From contig JACRHJ010000014.1 in NCBI GenBank assembly GCA_016212105.1, positions 54,686 through 118,685 on the forward strand: DNA of 64,000 nucleotides, written 5' to 3'. This document shows, in pieces, positions 46,305 through 54,477 of this stretch (position 1 is the stretch's first letter; each line of letters opens with the position of its first letter). The DNA is from Nitrospirota bacterium (GTDB taxonomy: Bacteria > Nitrospirota > JACRHJ01). Under the pieces are notes generated by a model that was not told the DNA's origin, made no database searches, and worked only from the letters and a program-made list of their open reading frames with translations. The position numbers and the translations under genes are program-made.

Positions 46305-47270
46305 ATGCCAACCACCGCACCCAAAACCGCAGTAATCCTAATGACCATGGGCGACGCCCCAACCGTCCCCGGCGTTCTGCCGTTCCTCCTGCGTCTGTTC
46401 TCGGACCCGGCGATAATACGCGCCCCGTGGTACGTGCGCTTCCCGCTCTCCGTCGTCATCACGATGAAGAAGCTCGGCACGATGCGCAAGAGATACGCGG
46501 CCATCGGCGGCGGCTCGCCGATGAACGCCATCACGTTCCGGCAGGCGGACGCGCTTGAGAGGGCGCTCGGCCCCGGCTACAAATGCTACGTCGCGAACCG
46601 CTACTGCGCCCCGGACACCGCCGACGCGTACCGCCGCGCCAAGGCGGACGGTGCGGGCAGGATAATCGCGCTCCCGCTGTACCCGCACTACTCGACCGCG
46701 ACGACAGGCTCCAACTTCGACGCGCTCAAGGAGCTTGTGGCGAAGGACGCCTCCGCCCCGCCCGTGGTATGGATACGCAGCTTCGCGGATGAGCCGGGCT
46801 TCGTGGCCGCGTTCTCGCGCAAGGTTCTCGAAGCCTTAGCGGAGTTCCAGGAAGACGACAGGAGCGACGTGCAGGTGCTTTTCTCGGCCCACTCGCTCCC
46901 GCACGAGTTCATAGCAAGCGGCGACCCGTACCTGGAGGAGATACAGAAGCACCTCGCGGGCGCGCTCAGGCTCGTGAAGCCTGTGTACTTCCACCTCTGC
47001 TTCCAGAGCAAGGGCGGCGGCAGGCGCGAATGGCTCAAGCCCGAGACGGACACGGTCCTCCGTGAACTGGCCGCGAAGGGGCGGGACAAGGTGGTGCTGG
47101 TGCCGATAAGCTTCGTCGCCGAGAACATAGAGACGCTTTACGACGTCGAGATAGGCTACCGCGCGCTGGCTAACTCACTGGGAATAAAGAAGTTCGTCCG
47201 GGCGAGGTGCCTCGACGACGACCCGGAGTTCATAGCGGTCCTCGCGGGTCTGGTGAGGAAGAATATGTAG
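46305..47270 (+). CDS. hemH: Ferrochelatase
   Basis: The 321-residue protein inserts iron into a porphyrin. The active-site histidine lies in VLFSAHSLPHEF, and the acidic array in FVAENIETLYDVEIGYR. The N-terminal ILMTMGDAPTV matches the family start. The TAG stop is the last three bases of the GTAG tag of a REP-type hairpin (47267-47286), so the repeat has inserted at or become the gene end. The start has no obvious Shine-Dalgarno sequence. Confidence 0.92.
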   Translation: MPTTAPKTAVILMTMGDAPTVPGVLPFLLRLFSDPAIIRAPWYVRFPLSVVITMKKLGTMRKRYAAIGGGSPMNAITFRQADALERALGPGYKCYVANRYCAPDTADAYRRAKADGAGRIIALPLYPHYSTATTGSNFDALKELVAKDASAPPVVWIRSFADEPGFVAAFSRKVLEALAEFQEDDRSDVQVLFSAHSLPHEFIASGDPYLEEIQKHLAGALRLVKPVYFHLCFQSKGGGRREWLKPETDTVLRELAAKGRDKVVLVPISFVAENIETLYDVEIGYRALANSLGIKKFVRARCLDDDPEFIAVLAGLVRKNM

Positions 47271-47480
47271 GGTGGGCTGCGCCCACCATGTAGAACACCC
47301 TCACCCCCGGCCCCTCTCCCATAAAGGGCGAGGGGAGATTTGTTGATGATATATATTAGGTATACCCTCTCCCTTCAATGGGAGAGGGTGGCGCGAAGCG
47401 CCGGGTGAGGGTCGGTTCATCCACGACGCGGCCAATAGAAGTCGCTGGATTCCCGCTTTCGCGGGAATGACGGGTTTGGT
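47267..47480. repeat. Repeats downstream of hemH
   Basis: A GTAGGGTGGGC hairpin (47267-47286) overlaps the hemH stop. It is followed by CCCTCTCC-type repeats (about 47290-47335 and 47349-47412, the second with a GGCGC/GCGCC arm) and a GTCATTCCCGC-type hairpin (about 47445-47472). Confidence 0.82.
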
Positions 47481-47526
47481 TTTTCCAGTCGTTTCCGCTA
47501 TACTAACAACGCGGTTCAGATTTCTC

Positions 47527-47555
47527 TTGACAAAGCCCCCCGAATATTTTATAGT
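47527..47555 (+). promoter_or_regulatory. Promoter of rplM-rpsI
   Basis: TTGACA (47527-47532) and TATAGT (47550-47555) are 17 bases apart. Transcription would start near 47562, giving a leader of about 38 bases before the rplM ATG. Confidence 0.8.
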
Positions 47556-47599
47556 TTCACGTTCATTGAGGGCAATAAATCAATCAAAGGTGTGAAAAT

Positions 47600-48034
47600 A
47601 TGAGCACAGTATCCGCAAAGAAGGAAACCGTTGAGAGGAAGTGGTTGCTGGTTGACGCCACCGACCTCGTTCTGGGCAGGCTTTCGGCCCAGGTAGCCGC
47701 GATACTCCGCGGCAAGCACAAGCCCATCTATACCCCGCACGTCGACACGGGCGACTTCGTCGTCATCGTCAACGCGGACAAGGTGCGCCTCACCGGCAAC
47801 AAGCTCCAGGAGAAGGTTTACTACCACCACTCCAACTACCCCGGCGGCCTCAAGTCCATCACCGCGGGCAAGCTGATGCAGGAGAAGCCGGAGGACGTGA
47901 TCAAGTTTGCCGTCAAGGGCATGCTCCCCAAGGGCCCGCTCGGCAGGGACATGATCCTGAAGTTGAAGGTATACGCAGGCAGCGCGCACCCGCACGAGGC
48001 CCAGCGCCCGGAAGTCTTGACAATCAAGGCATAA
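47600..48034 (+). CDS. rplM: 50S ribosomal protein L13
   Basis: The 144-residue protein is an early-assembly large-subunit protein. [47 protein letters not shown] and [12 protein letters not shown] are the family signatures. AAAGGTG precedes the ATG. It is co-transcribed with rpsI, the usual arrangement. Confidence 0.98.
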   Translation: MSTVSAKKETVERKWLLVDATDLVLGRLSAQVAAILRGKHKPIYTPHVDTGDFVVIVNADKVRLTGNKLQEKVYYHHSNYPGGLKSITAGKLMQEKPEDVIKFAVKGMLPKGPLGRDMILKLKVYAGSAHPHEAQRPEVLTIKA

Positions 48035-48055
48035 ATTGCTCGAAGGGAGATTTTG

Positions 48056-48448
48056 ATGGCAGAGACCGCTTATTACGCCACCGGCAAGAGGAAGAACTCG
48101 ATTGCCAGGGTGTGGATGAAGCCCGGCGAGGGCAAGATAGTCATTAACGGGCGCGCTATAGAGGACTACTTCGGCCGCGAGGTCCTGAGGATGATAGTCA
48201 ACCAGCCGCTCGAGATATCGAACATGCTCGGCAAGTTCGACATAAACGTAATCGCCACCGGCGGCGGTACCTCCGGACAGGCCGGCGCGCTCAGGCACGG
48301 CATATCCAAGGCCCTGACCGTGGTGGACCCGGAGCTGCGTCCCGCGCTCAAGAAGGCGGGCCTCATCACCCGCGACCCCAGGGTCGTCGAGCGCAAGAAG
48401 TACGGCCAGCCGGGCGCGAGGAAGAAGTTCCAGTTCTCCAAGAGGTAA
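48056..48448 (+). CDS. rpsI: 30S ribosomal protein S9
   Basis: The 130-residue protein ends with the positively charged tail [17 protein letters not shown] that reaches the P site. [15 protein letters not shown] and [19 protein letters not shown] are conserved. The ATG at 48056 with AGGGAGA upstream is preferred to an adjacent TTG. A strong terminator follows. Confidence 0.98.
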   Translation: MAETAYYATGKRKNSIARVWMKPGEGKIVINGRAIEDYFGREVLRMIVNQPLEISNMLGKFDINVIATGGGTSGQAGALRHGISKALTVVDPELRPALKKAGLITRDPRVVERKKYGQPGARKKFQFSKR

Positions 48449-48474
48449 AAGGGGGACGACAGAGTGTTATTTCG

Positions 48475-48506
48475 AAGCGGGAGCGAAAGCTCCCGCTTTT
48501 TTTTGT
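48475..48506 (+). terminator. Rho-independent terminator of rplM-rpsI
   Basis: AAGCGGGAGC pairs with GCTCCCGCTT across a GAAA loop and runs into eight T residues. It lies 27 bases after the rpsI stop. Confidence 0.95.
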
Positions 48507-48524
48507 GCGAGTATACCGAGAGCA

Positions 48525-48640
48525 GAAGGGCGGGCATCCCGCACGGCATGCGGGACCCCATATGATTCCCTCTCCCCTCGCGGGTGAGGAGCTGGGTGAG
48601 GGGGAAAGGCGGGCCGACACACGGGTCGGCCTCATTTAAT
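48525..48640. repeat. Repeats between rpsI and the riboswitch
   Basis: A GGGCGGGCATCCCGC hairpin (about 48527-48556), a CCCTCTCC repeat (about 48568-48603) and a GGGCCGAC hairpin (48610-48632) lie here. Confidence 0.75.
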
Positions 48641-48657
48641 TCCATATCAAAAAATAC

Positions 48658-48686
48658 TTGACAGCGCCGCTTTGGTTTGCTAAGAT
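48658..48686 (+). promoter_or_regulatory. Promoter of the SAM riboswitch transcript
   Basis: TTGACA (48658-48663), 17 bases, then TAAGAT (48681-48686). The start would be near 48693, about eleven bases before the aptamer. Confidence 0.8.
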
Positions 48687-48703
48687 TTCACTACTCTTAA
48701 TAC

Positions 48704-48816
48704 CCCTTATCGAGAGCTGGCGGAGGGTAAGGCCCTGCGAAGCCCGGCAACCTGGCGTAACCGTCAAGGTGCCAAATCCTGCTCTCGGGACAACATCCCG
48801 CTGAGCGAGATAAGGA
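48704..48816 (+). ncRNA. SAM-I (S-box) riboswitch aptamer
   Basis: The element has the S-box layout. P1 is CCTTATC (48705-48711) with GATAAGG (48809-48815). After P1 comes the GAGAGCTGGCGGAGGG core, then GGCCCTGCGAAGCCCGGCAACC, then AAGGTGCCAAATCCTGC, and a final hairpin before GCGAGATAAGG. S-box RNAs bind S-adenosylmethionine and shut off methionine or homocysteine genes. Downstream are the DUF39 and NIL-ferredoxin genes, whose archaeal relatives make homocysteine. This gives a coherent feedback circuit. Confidence 0.95.
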
Positions 48817-48835
48817 GAGGTAATGGTGAACGTTA

Positions 48836-48873
48836 CCCCTTCCCCGTCTCGCCGGGCAAGGGGTTTTTCTTTT
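48836..48873 (+). terminator. Riboswitch expression-platform terminator
   Basis: CCCCTT (48836-48841) pairs with AAGGGG (48858-48863), with an inner CCCG/CGGG pair, and is followed by TTTTTCTTTT. A competing hairpin GGTAA...TTACC (48819-48837) overlaps its 5' arm. Termination when SAM is bound is the expected mode. Confidence 0.85.
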
Positions 48874-48974
48874 GGAGGTGGCCTCTATGTTATGGATAAT
48901 GCGCCGCTCGGGCCAATGAGGCGGCCCGCAGGCATTTGTGATAGGGCTAACCAATCCCGCCCGCTCCCGATGTT

Positions 48975-49108
48975 GTCACCCCGTGCTTGACACGGGGTCC
49001 ATTTTGACTTTCCGAACTACAATGGATTCCCGCTGGAGCCTGCCCTGAACGAAGCCGAATGGGCGGGAATGACATAAATACTTTCACGAACACGAAACAC
49101 GAACACGT
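48975..49108. repeat. Repeats between riboswitch and the DUF39 gene
   Basis: Two CCCG-type GTCATTCCC hairpin repeats (about 48974-49002 and 49020-49076, the second with a long loop GGAGCCTGCCCTGAACGAAG) and an ACGAACACG tract (49083-49108) separate the riboswitch terminator from the gene it should control. Confidence 0.75.
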
Positions 49109-49126
49109 GTCTTTCACGGAGGTAAG

Positions 49127-50296
49127 ATGAAGAGCTACGAAGAGATTAACGAAAAGATACGGTCCGGCAAGGCCGTTGTCCTGACCGCCGAGGAGGTGGT
49201 CGCGCTCGGCAGGGAGAAGGGCGTAAAACACGTTGCCGAAACCGTGGACGTCGTCACGACAGGCACCTTCGGCCCGATGTGCTCTTCGGGCGCGTTCCTG
49301 AACTTCGGCCATTCCGACCCGCCCATCAAGATGCAGAAGGTGTGGCTTAACGACGTGCCTGTATTCGCGGGACTCGCCGCGGTGGACGCATACGTCGGCG
49401 CGACAGAGCTGTCCGAGAACGTCGGGTTCGACTACGGCGGCGGGCACGTTATCGAGGACCTCATCGCGGGCAAGCCGGTCGTGCTGAGGGCCATATCATA
49501 CGGCACCGACTGCTACCCGCGCAGGGAGATAGAGACCGAGATAACCCTCGCGGACCTGAACCAGGCGTACCTGTTCAACCCGCGTAACGCGTACCAGAAC
49601 TACAACATCGCGGTAAACTCCTGCGCACGGACGCTGAACACCTACATGGGCATCCTGCTCCCGAACATGGGTAACGCGACCTACTCGACCTCCGGCGAGC
49701 TGTCCCCGCTCCTGAACGACCCTCACTACCGCACAATCGGCATCGGGACGCGCATATTCATGGGCGGCACGGAGGGCTACGTCGCCTGGGAGGGCACGCA
49801 GCACAACCCGATGCAGGCGAGGGGCGACAACGGCGAGCCTCTGGCCCCGTCCGGCACGCTCGCGCTCATCGGCGACATGAAGAAGATGTCCACCCGTTAC
49901 ATACGCGGCTCGTACTACTACAAGTACGGCATATCGCTGTTCGTCGGCGTGGGCATACCCATCCCCATACTCGACGAGGAGATGGCCCGGTGCGTCTGCA
50001 TCGGCAACGAGGACATATACGCCACCGCTCTCGACTACAGCGTAGAGAACCGCGCGAAACCCAACTTCGGCCGGTTCAGCTACAAGGAGCTTCGTGGCGG
50101 CAGCATCACCATCAACGGCAAGTCCATACCGACCGCGCCTCTCAGCTCTCTGAAGCGCGCGCGCGAGATAGCCGACCTGCTGAAAACGTGGGTTAAAGAT
50201 GAAAAATTCACGCTGACCGCGCCGGTCAAGCCGCTCCCGACCGACCACGGGTTCAAGCCGCTCAACATAGTGCCGCCCACGGGCGCGATGGTTTAA
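49127..50296 (+). CDS. DUF39 homocysteine biosynthesis protein
   Basis: The 389-residue protein belongs to the DUF39 (COG1900) family, shown in methanogens to take part in making homocysteine from aspartate semialdehyde and sulfide together with a NIL-domain ferredoxin. Signatures include EEINEKIRSGKAVVLTAEE, TGTFGPMCSSGAFLNFGHSDPP, SYGTDCYPRREIETEITL and GTRIFMGGTEGYVAWEGTQHNP, with a conserved Cys in DCYPR. It lacks the C-terminal CBS domains of longer homologues. GGAGG precedes the ATG. A SAM-I riboswitch lies 260 bases upstream. Confidence 0.92.
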   Translation: MKSYEEINEKIRSGKAVVLTAEEVVALGREKGVKHVAETVDVVTTGTFGPMCSSGAFLNFGHSDPPIKMQKVWLNDVPVFAGLAAVDAYVGATELSENVGFDYGGGHVIEDLIAGKPVVLRAISYGTDCYPRREIETEITLADLNQAYLFNPRNAYQNYNIAVNSCARTLNTYMGILLPNMGNATYSTSGELSPLLNDPHYRTIGIGTRIFMGGTEGYVAWEGTQHNPMQARGDNGEPLAPSGTLALIGDMKKMSTRYIRGSYYYKYGISLFVGVGIPIPILDEEMARCVCIGNEDIYATALDYSVENRAKPNFGRFSYKELRGGSITINGKSIPTAPLSSLKRAREIADLLKTWVKDEKFTLTAPVKPLPTDHGFKPLNIVPPTGAMV

Positions 50297-50298
50297 AT

Positions 50299-50430
50299 GT
50301 AGGGGCGGGTCCCCGTGCCCGCCCAAAGATTGTCATTCCCGCCCATTCGGCTTCGCTCAGGGCAGGCTCCAGCGGGAATCCATTGCAGTGTAAATTCAAA
50401 ATGGACCCCCGTTTTCACGGGGGTGACAAC
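50299..50430. repeat. Repeats between the two homocysteine genes
   Basis: A GTAG/GGGCGGG hairpin (50299-50324), a GTCATTCCCGC repeat with a long loop (about 50332-50380) and a CCCCCGTTTTCACGGGGGTGAC hairpin (about 50404-50427) occupy the gap. A TATTATAAT sequence near 50437 could serve as a -10 for the ferredoxin gene. Confidence 0.75.
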
Positions 50431-50483
50431 AACAGGTATTATAATACCCGCCCGACGGCGGCACTGGATACAAGGAGATTAAA

Positions 50484-50885
50484 ATGGCTGAACAAAGGGT
50501 TGTCCTGACCTTCCACCGCTGGCAGCTCGACAAGCCGGTGACATACCACCTCGTGAAGGACTACGACCTCGTCCTGAACATACTCCAGGCGAAGGTCACG
50601 ACAGAGGAGGGCAAGCTCGTCCTCGGGCTGTCCGGCCTGGAGCAGAACGTAGAGAAGGGCATCGAGTGGCTTAAAGAGCAGCAGGTCATCGTCGAGCCGC
50701 TCGCCACCGGCCTGTCGGTCAACAAGGACTCGTGCGTGGACTGCGGCGCGTGCACCGCCGTCTGCCCGACCGGCGCGCTGTCGTTTTCGGACGACTGGAC
50801 GCTCGGCTACGACGAGGAGAAGTGCATACTCTGCCTCGCCTGCGAGACCGCATGCCCGGTGAGGGCGATAGAGGAGAAGTTCTAA
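50484..50885 (+). CDS. NIL-domain ferredoxin, homocysteine synthesis partner
   Basis: The 133-residue protein has an N-terminal NIL domain (residues 1-75: VVLTFHRWQLDKPVTYHLVKD...) and two [4Fe-4S] motifs in the second half, CVDCGACTAVCPTGAL and CILCLACETACPVRAIE. The NIL-ferredoxin is the known partner of DUF39 in homocysteine synthesis, probably as the electron or sulfur carrier. AGGAGATTAAA precedes the ATG. Gene order DUF39-ferredoxin behind a SAM riboswitch agrees. Confidence 0.93.
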   Translation: MAEQRVVLTFHRWQLDKPVTYHLVKDYDLVLNILQAKVTTEEGKLVLGLSGLEQNVEKGIEWLKEQQVIVEPLATGLSVNKDSCVDCGACTAVCPTGALSFSDDWTLGYDEEKCILCLACETACPVRAIEEKF

Positions 50886-50919
50886 GAGTGGCGCGGCCCT
50901 CGCGCCAGACACATTCGAG

Positions 50920-50950
50920 GGGCCGGCCGTCGTGCCGGCCCTTTTTTCTT
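50920..50950 (+). terminator. Rho-independent terminator after the NIL-ferredoxin gene
   Basis: GGGCCGGC (50920-50927) pairs with GCCGGCCC (50934-50941) and is followed by six T residues. A smaller GGCGCG/CGCGCC hairpin lies just before it. Confidence 0.88.
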
Positions 50951-50955
50951 TTCGG

Positions 50956-51110
50956 TGTCATTCTGAGCGGAGCGAAGAATCTGCATATATACAATAGAGG
51001 TGCGGGCGCGGAATCCGCGCCCCTACAACTTCTACATATACAGGCGGATTCTTCACTTCGTTCAGAATGACACCTCAATTCCTGGATTCCCGCCTGCGCG
51101 GGAATGACGG
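50956..51110. repeat. Repeats before the membrane ferredoxin gene
   Basis: The gap holds a GTCATTCTGAG repeat (about 50956-50985), a GGGCGCGGA hairpin with the CTAC tag (51002-51026), a second GTCATTCTGAA-type copy in reverse (about 51042-51072) and a CCCGCCTGCGCGGG hairpin (about 51083-51110). Confidence 0.8.
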
Positions 51111-51215
51111 TCAATAACAATTCGCACCGGTTGTTAATTAACCCCTGCCAAATTCCCCCCTTATTCCCTGACATTAGTCATGGTTTTTTTCACGGCCTGT
51201 GGTATAACTTAGAGC

Positions 51216-52208
51216 ATGAACAGTACACTAAGAAAATACAGGCTTGCGGTGCAGGGAGGCTTCTTCCTGTTTATCGCATTCCTCGGCTTCAGGTTCTGGC
51301 AGTTCGTCCAGCACTTCGAGACCCGCGGAAAGACTCCCTTCGTGCCGCACCCGGACGGCGTCGAGGGCTTCCTGCCGATCGGCGGGCTGACCAGCCTCAA
51401 ATACTGGCTGGTAACCGGCGACATCCACCCGGCACATCCGGCGGCGCTCTTCATATTCCTCGGCGCGGTCGCGGTCTCGGTCGCCCTCAAGAAGGGCTTC
51501 TGCGGCTGGATATGCCCGGTCGGGTTCCTGTCCGAGCACATGTACAAGCCGTGGCAGAAACTTTTCAAGAAGAACGTCAAGCCGCCCAGGTGGATAGACT
51601 ATCCCCTTCGCTCGCTCAAGTACCTGATATTCGCCTTCTTCTTCTGGGCGATAATCATCACGATGGACGTGCCCGGCCTGCACAACTTCCTGGACGGCGA
51701 CTACTGGAAGGTCGCGGACGTGAAGATGCTCAAGTTCTTCACGAACATCTCACCGTTCGCGCTCCAGATAATCGTCATACTCGTGCTGTTGTCGATACCC
51801 ATACGAAACTTCTGGTGCCGGTACCTCTGCCCGTACGGCGCGCTCCTGGGCATTGCCGCGGTCGTCTCGCCGTTCGAGATAACCCGCCACGACGACAAGT
51901 GCGTCCACTGCAAAAAGTGCACGAGGAACTGCCCGGCGTACCTGGCGGTCGAGGAGAAGGGAAAGGTCGTATCGCCGGAGTGCACGTCGTGCATGACATG
52001 CCTGTCCGGCTGCCCGAAATCCGCGATAACGTACTCCACACCCGGCGGCGGCAGGAGCCTGACCGGCTGGCAGTTCCCGGCCATCCTGATAGGGATATTC
52101 CTTTCCGTCTACCTCGTGGCGCTCGCCACCGGCCACTGGCACTCCTACGTCCCGATGGAGGACCTGAAACGTCTCGTCCCCATAGCCGGGTCTCTCCAGC
52201 ACCCGTAG
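51216..52208 (+). CDS. Membrane [4Fe-4S] protein of the NapH/YccM type
   Basis: The 330-residue protein has about five membrane spans (near 10-30, 85-100, 133-153, 180-200, 290-312). It carries the two CxxxCP motifs of the NapH/NosR/YccM family, CGWICPVG and CRYLCPYG, and two ferredoxin motifs, CVHCKKCTRNCP and CTSCMTCLSGCP. It should pass electrons between quinol and a soluble or periplasmic reductase. The partner is not in the window. A TATAAC at 51203-51208 lies seven bases before the ATG, again suggesting a leaderless or very short leader message. Confidence 0.88.
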   Translation: MNSTLRKYRLAVQGGFFLFIAFLGFRFWQFVQHFETRGKTPFVPHPDGVEGFLPIGGLTSLKYWLVTGDIHPAHPAALFIFLGAVAVSVALKKGFCGWICPVGFLSEHMYKPWQKLFKKNVKPPRWIDYPLRSLKYLIFAFFFWAIIITMDVPGLHNFLDGDYWKVADVKMLKFFTNISPFALQIIVILVLLSIPIRNFWCRYLCPYGALLGIAAVVSPFEITRHDDKCVHCKKCTRNCPAYLAVEEKGKVVSPECTSCMTCLSGCPKSAITYSTPGGGRSLTGWQFPAILIGIFLSVYLVALATGHWHSYVPMEDLKRLVPIAGSLQHP

Positions 52209-52236
52209 CCACTGAATACTGTTTACAAAGCATTTG

Positions 52237-52269
52237 CGCCCCGGTATAATATCCGGGGCGTTTTTGTTT
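52237..52269 (+). terminator. Rho-independent terminator
   Basis: CGCCCCGG (52237-52244) pairs with CCGGGGCG (52253-52260) around a TATAATAT loop, followed by TTTTTGTTT. Confidence 0.9.
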
Positions 52270-52286
52270 CCGTATTGCCTTACGTT

Positions 52287-52777
52287 GTAGTTGCCCGATT
52301 CATCGGGCGCTGTTGCCTTAAACTCTTACTCTTAATTACCGACATGAAATCTATAAAAAACGTCCGTCTGCCCGCATACGATTACTCAAGCATCGGTTAC
52401 TATTTTGTGACCATTTGCGCTGACCAGCGACACCCGATTCTTCCGGCATTAACGTCAACTATTGAGAATGCTATCTGCACCATAAAGGACGATGGCGCAT
52501 CCGTTGATTTCCATGTTATAATGCCCGACCATATCCACTTGATAGTCGTCCTCGATGATATAGGGGTTACGCTTGGAGAAATTGTCCGGCGTTTCAAGGC
52601 GAGGTCGAGCAGAGAGGCTGGCAGAAGATTGTGGCAGCCCAATTATTACGAGCATGTTATTAGAACTGAGAAGGCGCTGGAAAAGATAAGAGAGTATATC
52701 CAGAACAATCCCCAAGCGCTGGAGATAGAGCTGGAAGAGTTTTATAGATAAAGGCGCCCGATGAATCGGGCAACTAC
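52287..52777. mobile_element. RAYT transposase framed by inverted GTAGTTGCCC hairpins
   Basis: A GTAGTTGCCCGATTCATCGG hairpin at 52287-52310 and its exact inverted copy at 52754-52777 frame one HUH transposase gene, with the GTAG tags outermost. Three further copies lie directly downstream (52813-52837 forward; 53407-53429 and 53444-53467 reverse), so the family is densest around its presumed transposase. Distant copies are at 23217-23239 and in the REPIN at 36011-36066. Confidence 0.88.
52344..52751 (+). CDS. REP-associated tyrosine transposase (RAYT), second type
   Basis: The 135-residue Y1 transposase shows His63-Ile-His65 in VIMPDHIHLIV and Tyr101/102 in WQPNYYEHVIRTEK, followed by KIREYIQNNP. 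The ATG at 52344 gives the RAYT start KNVRLPAYDYSSIGYYFVTIC; the upstream extension is translated repeat. It is clearly homologous to the RAYT at 42500 but diverged, and it sits within a different hairpin family, as expected if each RAYT has its own REP stem. Confidence 0.9.
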   Translation: MKSIKNVRLPAYDYSSIGYYFVTICADQRHPILPALTSTIENAICTIKDDGASVDFHVIMPDHIHLIVVLDDIGVTLGEIVRRFKARSSREAGRRLWQPNYYEHVIRTEKALEKIREYIQNNPQALEIELEEFYR

Positions 52778-52812
52778 AACCAGTCTATAGACCAACCTGG
52801 TTGTGAACCTGT

Positions 52813-53467
52813 TGTAGTTGCCCAATTTATTGGGCGGGGTTGATTGTTCCGTAAAGGCAAATATCCATGACCACTGAAATATACGACATAGAAGAACTCA
52901 TTAATATCTTGCAATCCAAGCAACTTGGTGTAGTTGCTATACACGGGGCTCCAAGCGCCGGCAAAACAACTTTGGCAACAATACTTGGGAAACGATTAGG
53001 TGGCTCTGTTATCATTGTTGATCAATATATAAAGAAGAATCCATCCGGCCGCTACCCAGATTTCTTAGATTATCAGCGTCTTGGAATTGCCTTGGATAAT
53101 GTAACTAGTCCAACCATTATAGAAGGGGTTTGTTTGCTCGAAGTATTAGATAGAATATTACTAAAGCCTGACATTACGATATATGCAAGGAACCCTAACG
53201 ACCACGATTGGGTAAATTACGACATAAACGACATTGAATACGAGAGCCAATTGTCAGAAATTGAATCAAACATACAGATTGCAAGAAGATGTTACCCTGA
53301 CTCTTACCATGATGACGAATGTCTCGAAAAAGACAACGCTATCTACCACAATAAATACAAGCCGGTGGAATTGTCGGATTTCCTGTATATTAGAAACAGA
53401 TAACTTCGCCCGATGAATCGGGCAACTACAACTATAGGCGAGAGCGCCCGATGAATCGGGCAACTAC
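52813..53467. repeat. GTAGTTGCCC hairpins flanking a passenger gene
   Basis: A forward copy (52813-52837, with an AATTTATT loop variant) and two reverse copies (53407-53429 and 53444-53467) flank the AT-rich P-loop gene. The inner pair repeats the tag-outermost orientation seen around the RAYT, so the gene lies inside a repeat-bounded unit without a transposase of its own. Confidence 0.85.
52867..53403 (+). CDS. P-loop kinase-like protein, AT-rich passenger
   Basis: The 178-residue protein has a Walker A motif GAPSAGKT at residues 27-34 and a kinase-like layout (GSVIIVDQYIKKN, TIIEGVCLLEVLD, DITIYARNPNDHDW). It resembles nucleoside or uridine kinase-type P-loop proteins, with a distant zeta-toxin possibility. 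No antitoxin gene is adjacent. It is AT-rich and is framed by inverted REP hairpins next to a RAYT, suggesting capture by the repeat system. Function is unknown. Confidence 0.6.
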   Translation: MTTEIYDIEELINILQSKQLGVVAIHGAPSAGKTTLATILGKRLGGSVIIVDQYIKKNPSGRYPDFLDYQRLGIALDNVTSPTIIEGVCLLEVLDRILLKPDITIYARNPNDHDWVNYDINDIEYESQLSEIESNIQIARRCYPDSYHDDECLEKDNAIYHNKYKPVELSDFLYIRNR

Positions 53468-53483
53468 AACTAAAGGCGAAGAC

Positions 53484-54470
53484 ATGACACCCGACTTGAA
53501 GGAACTCTCGGCAGAGATAGCCCGGCACAGCGCGGTGCTCGGCCGCATACGCGCCGAGGTGAAGAAGACGATCATCGGCCAGGACGTTATGCTCGACAGG
53601 CTTCTGGTCGGCCTCCTGACGCGCGGCCACATACTCCTCGAAGGCGTCCCCGGCCTGGCCAAGACGCTCTGCATCAAGACTCTCGCGAAGGCGCTGAACA
53701 CCGGCTTCTCGCGGATACAGTTCACGCCGGACCTGCTCCCGGCGGATTTGCTCGGCACCCGCGTATACAACCAGGCCACCGGCGAGTTCAGCACTAAGAA
53801 GGGCCCGATATTCACGAACCTGCTCCTCGCGGACGAGATAAACCGCGCCCCGGCGAAGGTGCAGTCCGCCCTGCTTGAGGTCATGCAGGAGCAGCAGGTG
53901 ACGATAGGCCCGGACACGTTCCACCTGGAGCAGCCGTTCCTCGTCATGGCGACACAGAACCCGATCGAGAGCGAGGGCACGTACCGACTGCCCGAAGCGC
54001 AGGTGGACCGCTTCATGCTGAAGGTCGGCATCGGCTACCCGACGCGCGAGGAGGAGCTTGCCATCATCGACCTGACGACGAAGGGCTCGGAGGTGACGAT
54101 TTCACCCGTGGCCGAGGTCTCGGAGATATTCACATGCCGGGAGCTGGTCAACCGCGTATACGCGGACGAGAAGGTCAAGCGGTACGTCGTGGACCTGATA
54201 TTTGCGACGCGCGAGCCGGAAAAGTACGGCCTCGACATAAAGGGGCTGGTGGAGTTCGGCGCCTCGCCCCGCGCCTCTATATACCTGACGATGGCCGCGA
54301 AGGCTGAGGCGATGATGAACGGCCGCGCGTTCGTTACCCCCGAGGACGTGAAAGAGATGGCCCCGGACGTCCTCAGGCACCGTCTTACGCTGACATACGA
54401 GGCCGAGGCGGACGAGATAACAACTGACAATGTTATAGATAGGATACTTGGTAAGGTTCCGACGCCGTAG
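53484..54470 (+). CDS. MoxR-family AAA+ ATPase
   Basis: The 328-residue ATPase has Walker A in LLEGVPGLAKT, Walker B in LLADEINRAPAKVQSALLEVMQE, sensor 1 ATQNPIESEGTYRLPEAQVDRF and the C-terminal helical lid. MoxR proteins act as chaperones that assemble or activate cofactor-bearing complexes, usually with DUF58 and VWA proteins encoded next to them. No such genes follow here, which is unusual. The ATG at 53484 is preferred because the upstream in-frame part is REP repeat. Confidence 0.92.
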   Translation: MTPDLKELSAEIARHSAVLGRIRAEVKKTIIGQDVMLDRLLVGLLTRGHILLEGVPGLAKTLCIKTLAKALNTGFSRIQFTPDLLPADLLGTRVYNQATGEFSTKKGPIFTNLLLADEINRAPAKVQSALLEVMQEQQVTIGPDTFHLEQPFLVMATQNPIESEGTYRLPEAQVDRFMLKVGIGYPTREEELAIIDLTTKGSEVTISPVAEVSEIFTCRELVNRVYADEKVKRYVVDLIFATREPEKYGLDIKGLVEFGASPRASIYLTMAAKAEAMMNGRAFVTPEDVKEMAPDVLRHRLTLTYEAEADEITTDNVIDRILGKVPTP

Positions 54471-54477
54471 GGACGTG

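Noticed and set aside
52867..53403. Zeta-type toxin
   Set aside because: The P-loop is present, but no epsilon antitoxin is adjacent and the rest looks closer to nucleoside kinases; left as unknown.
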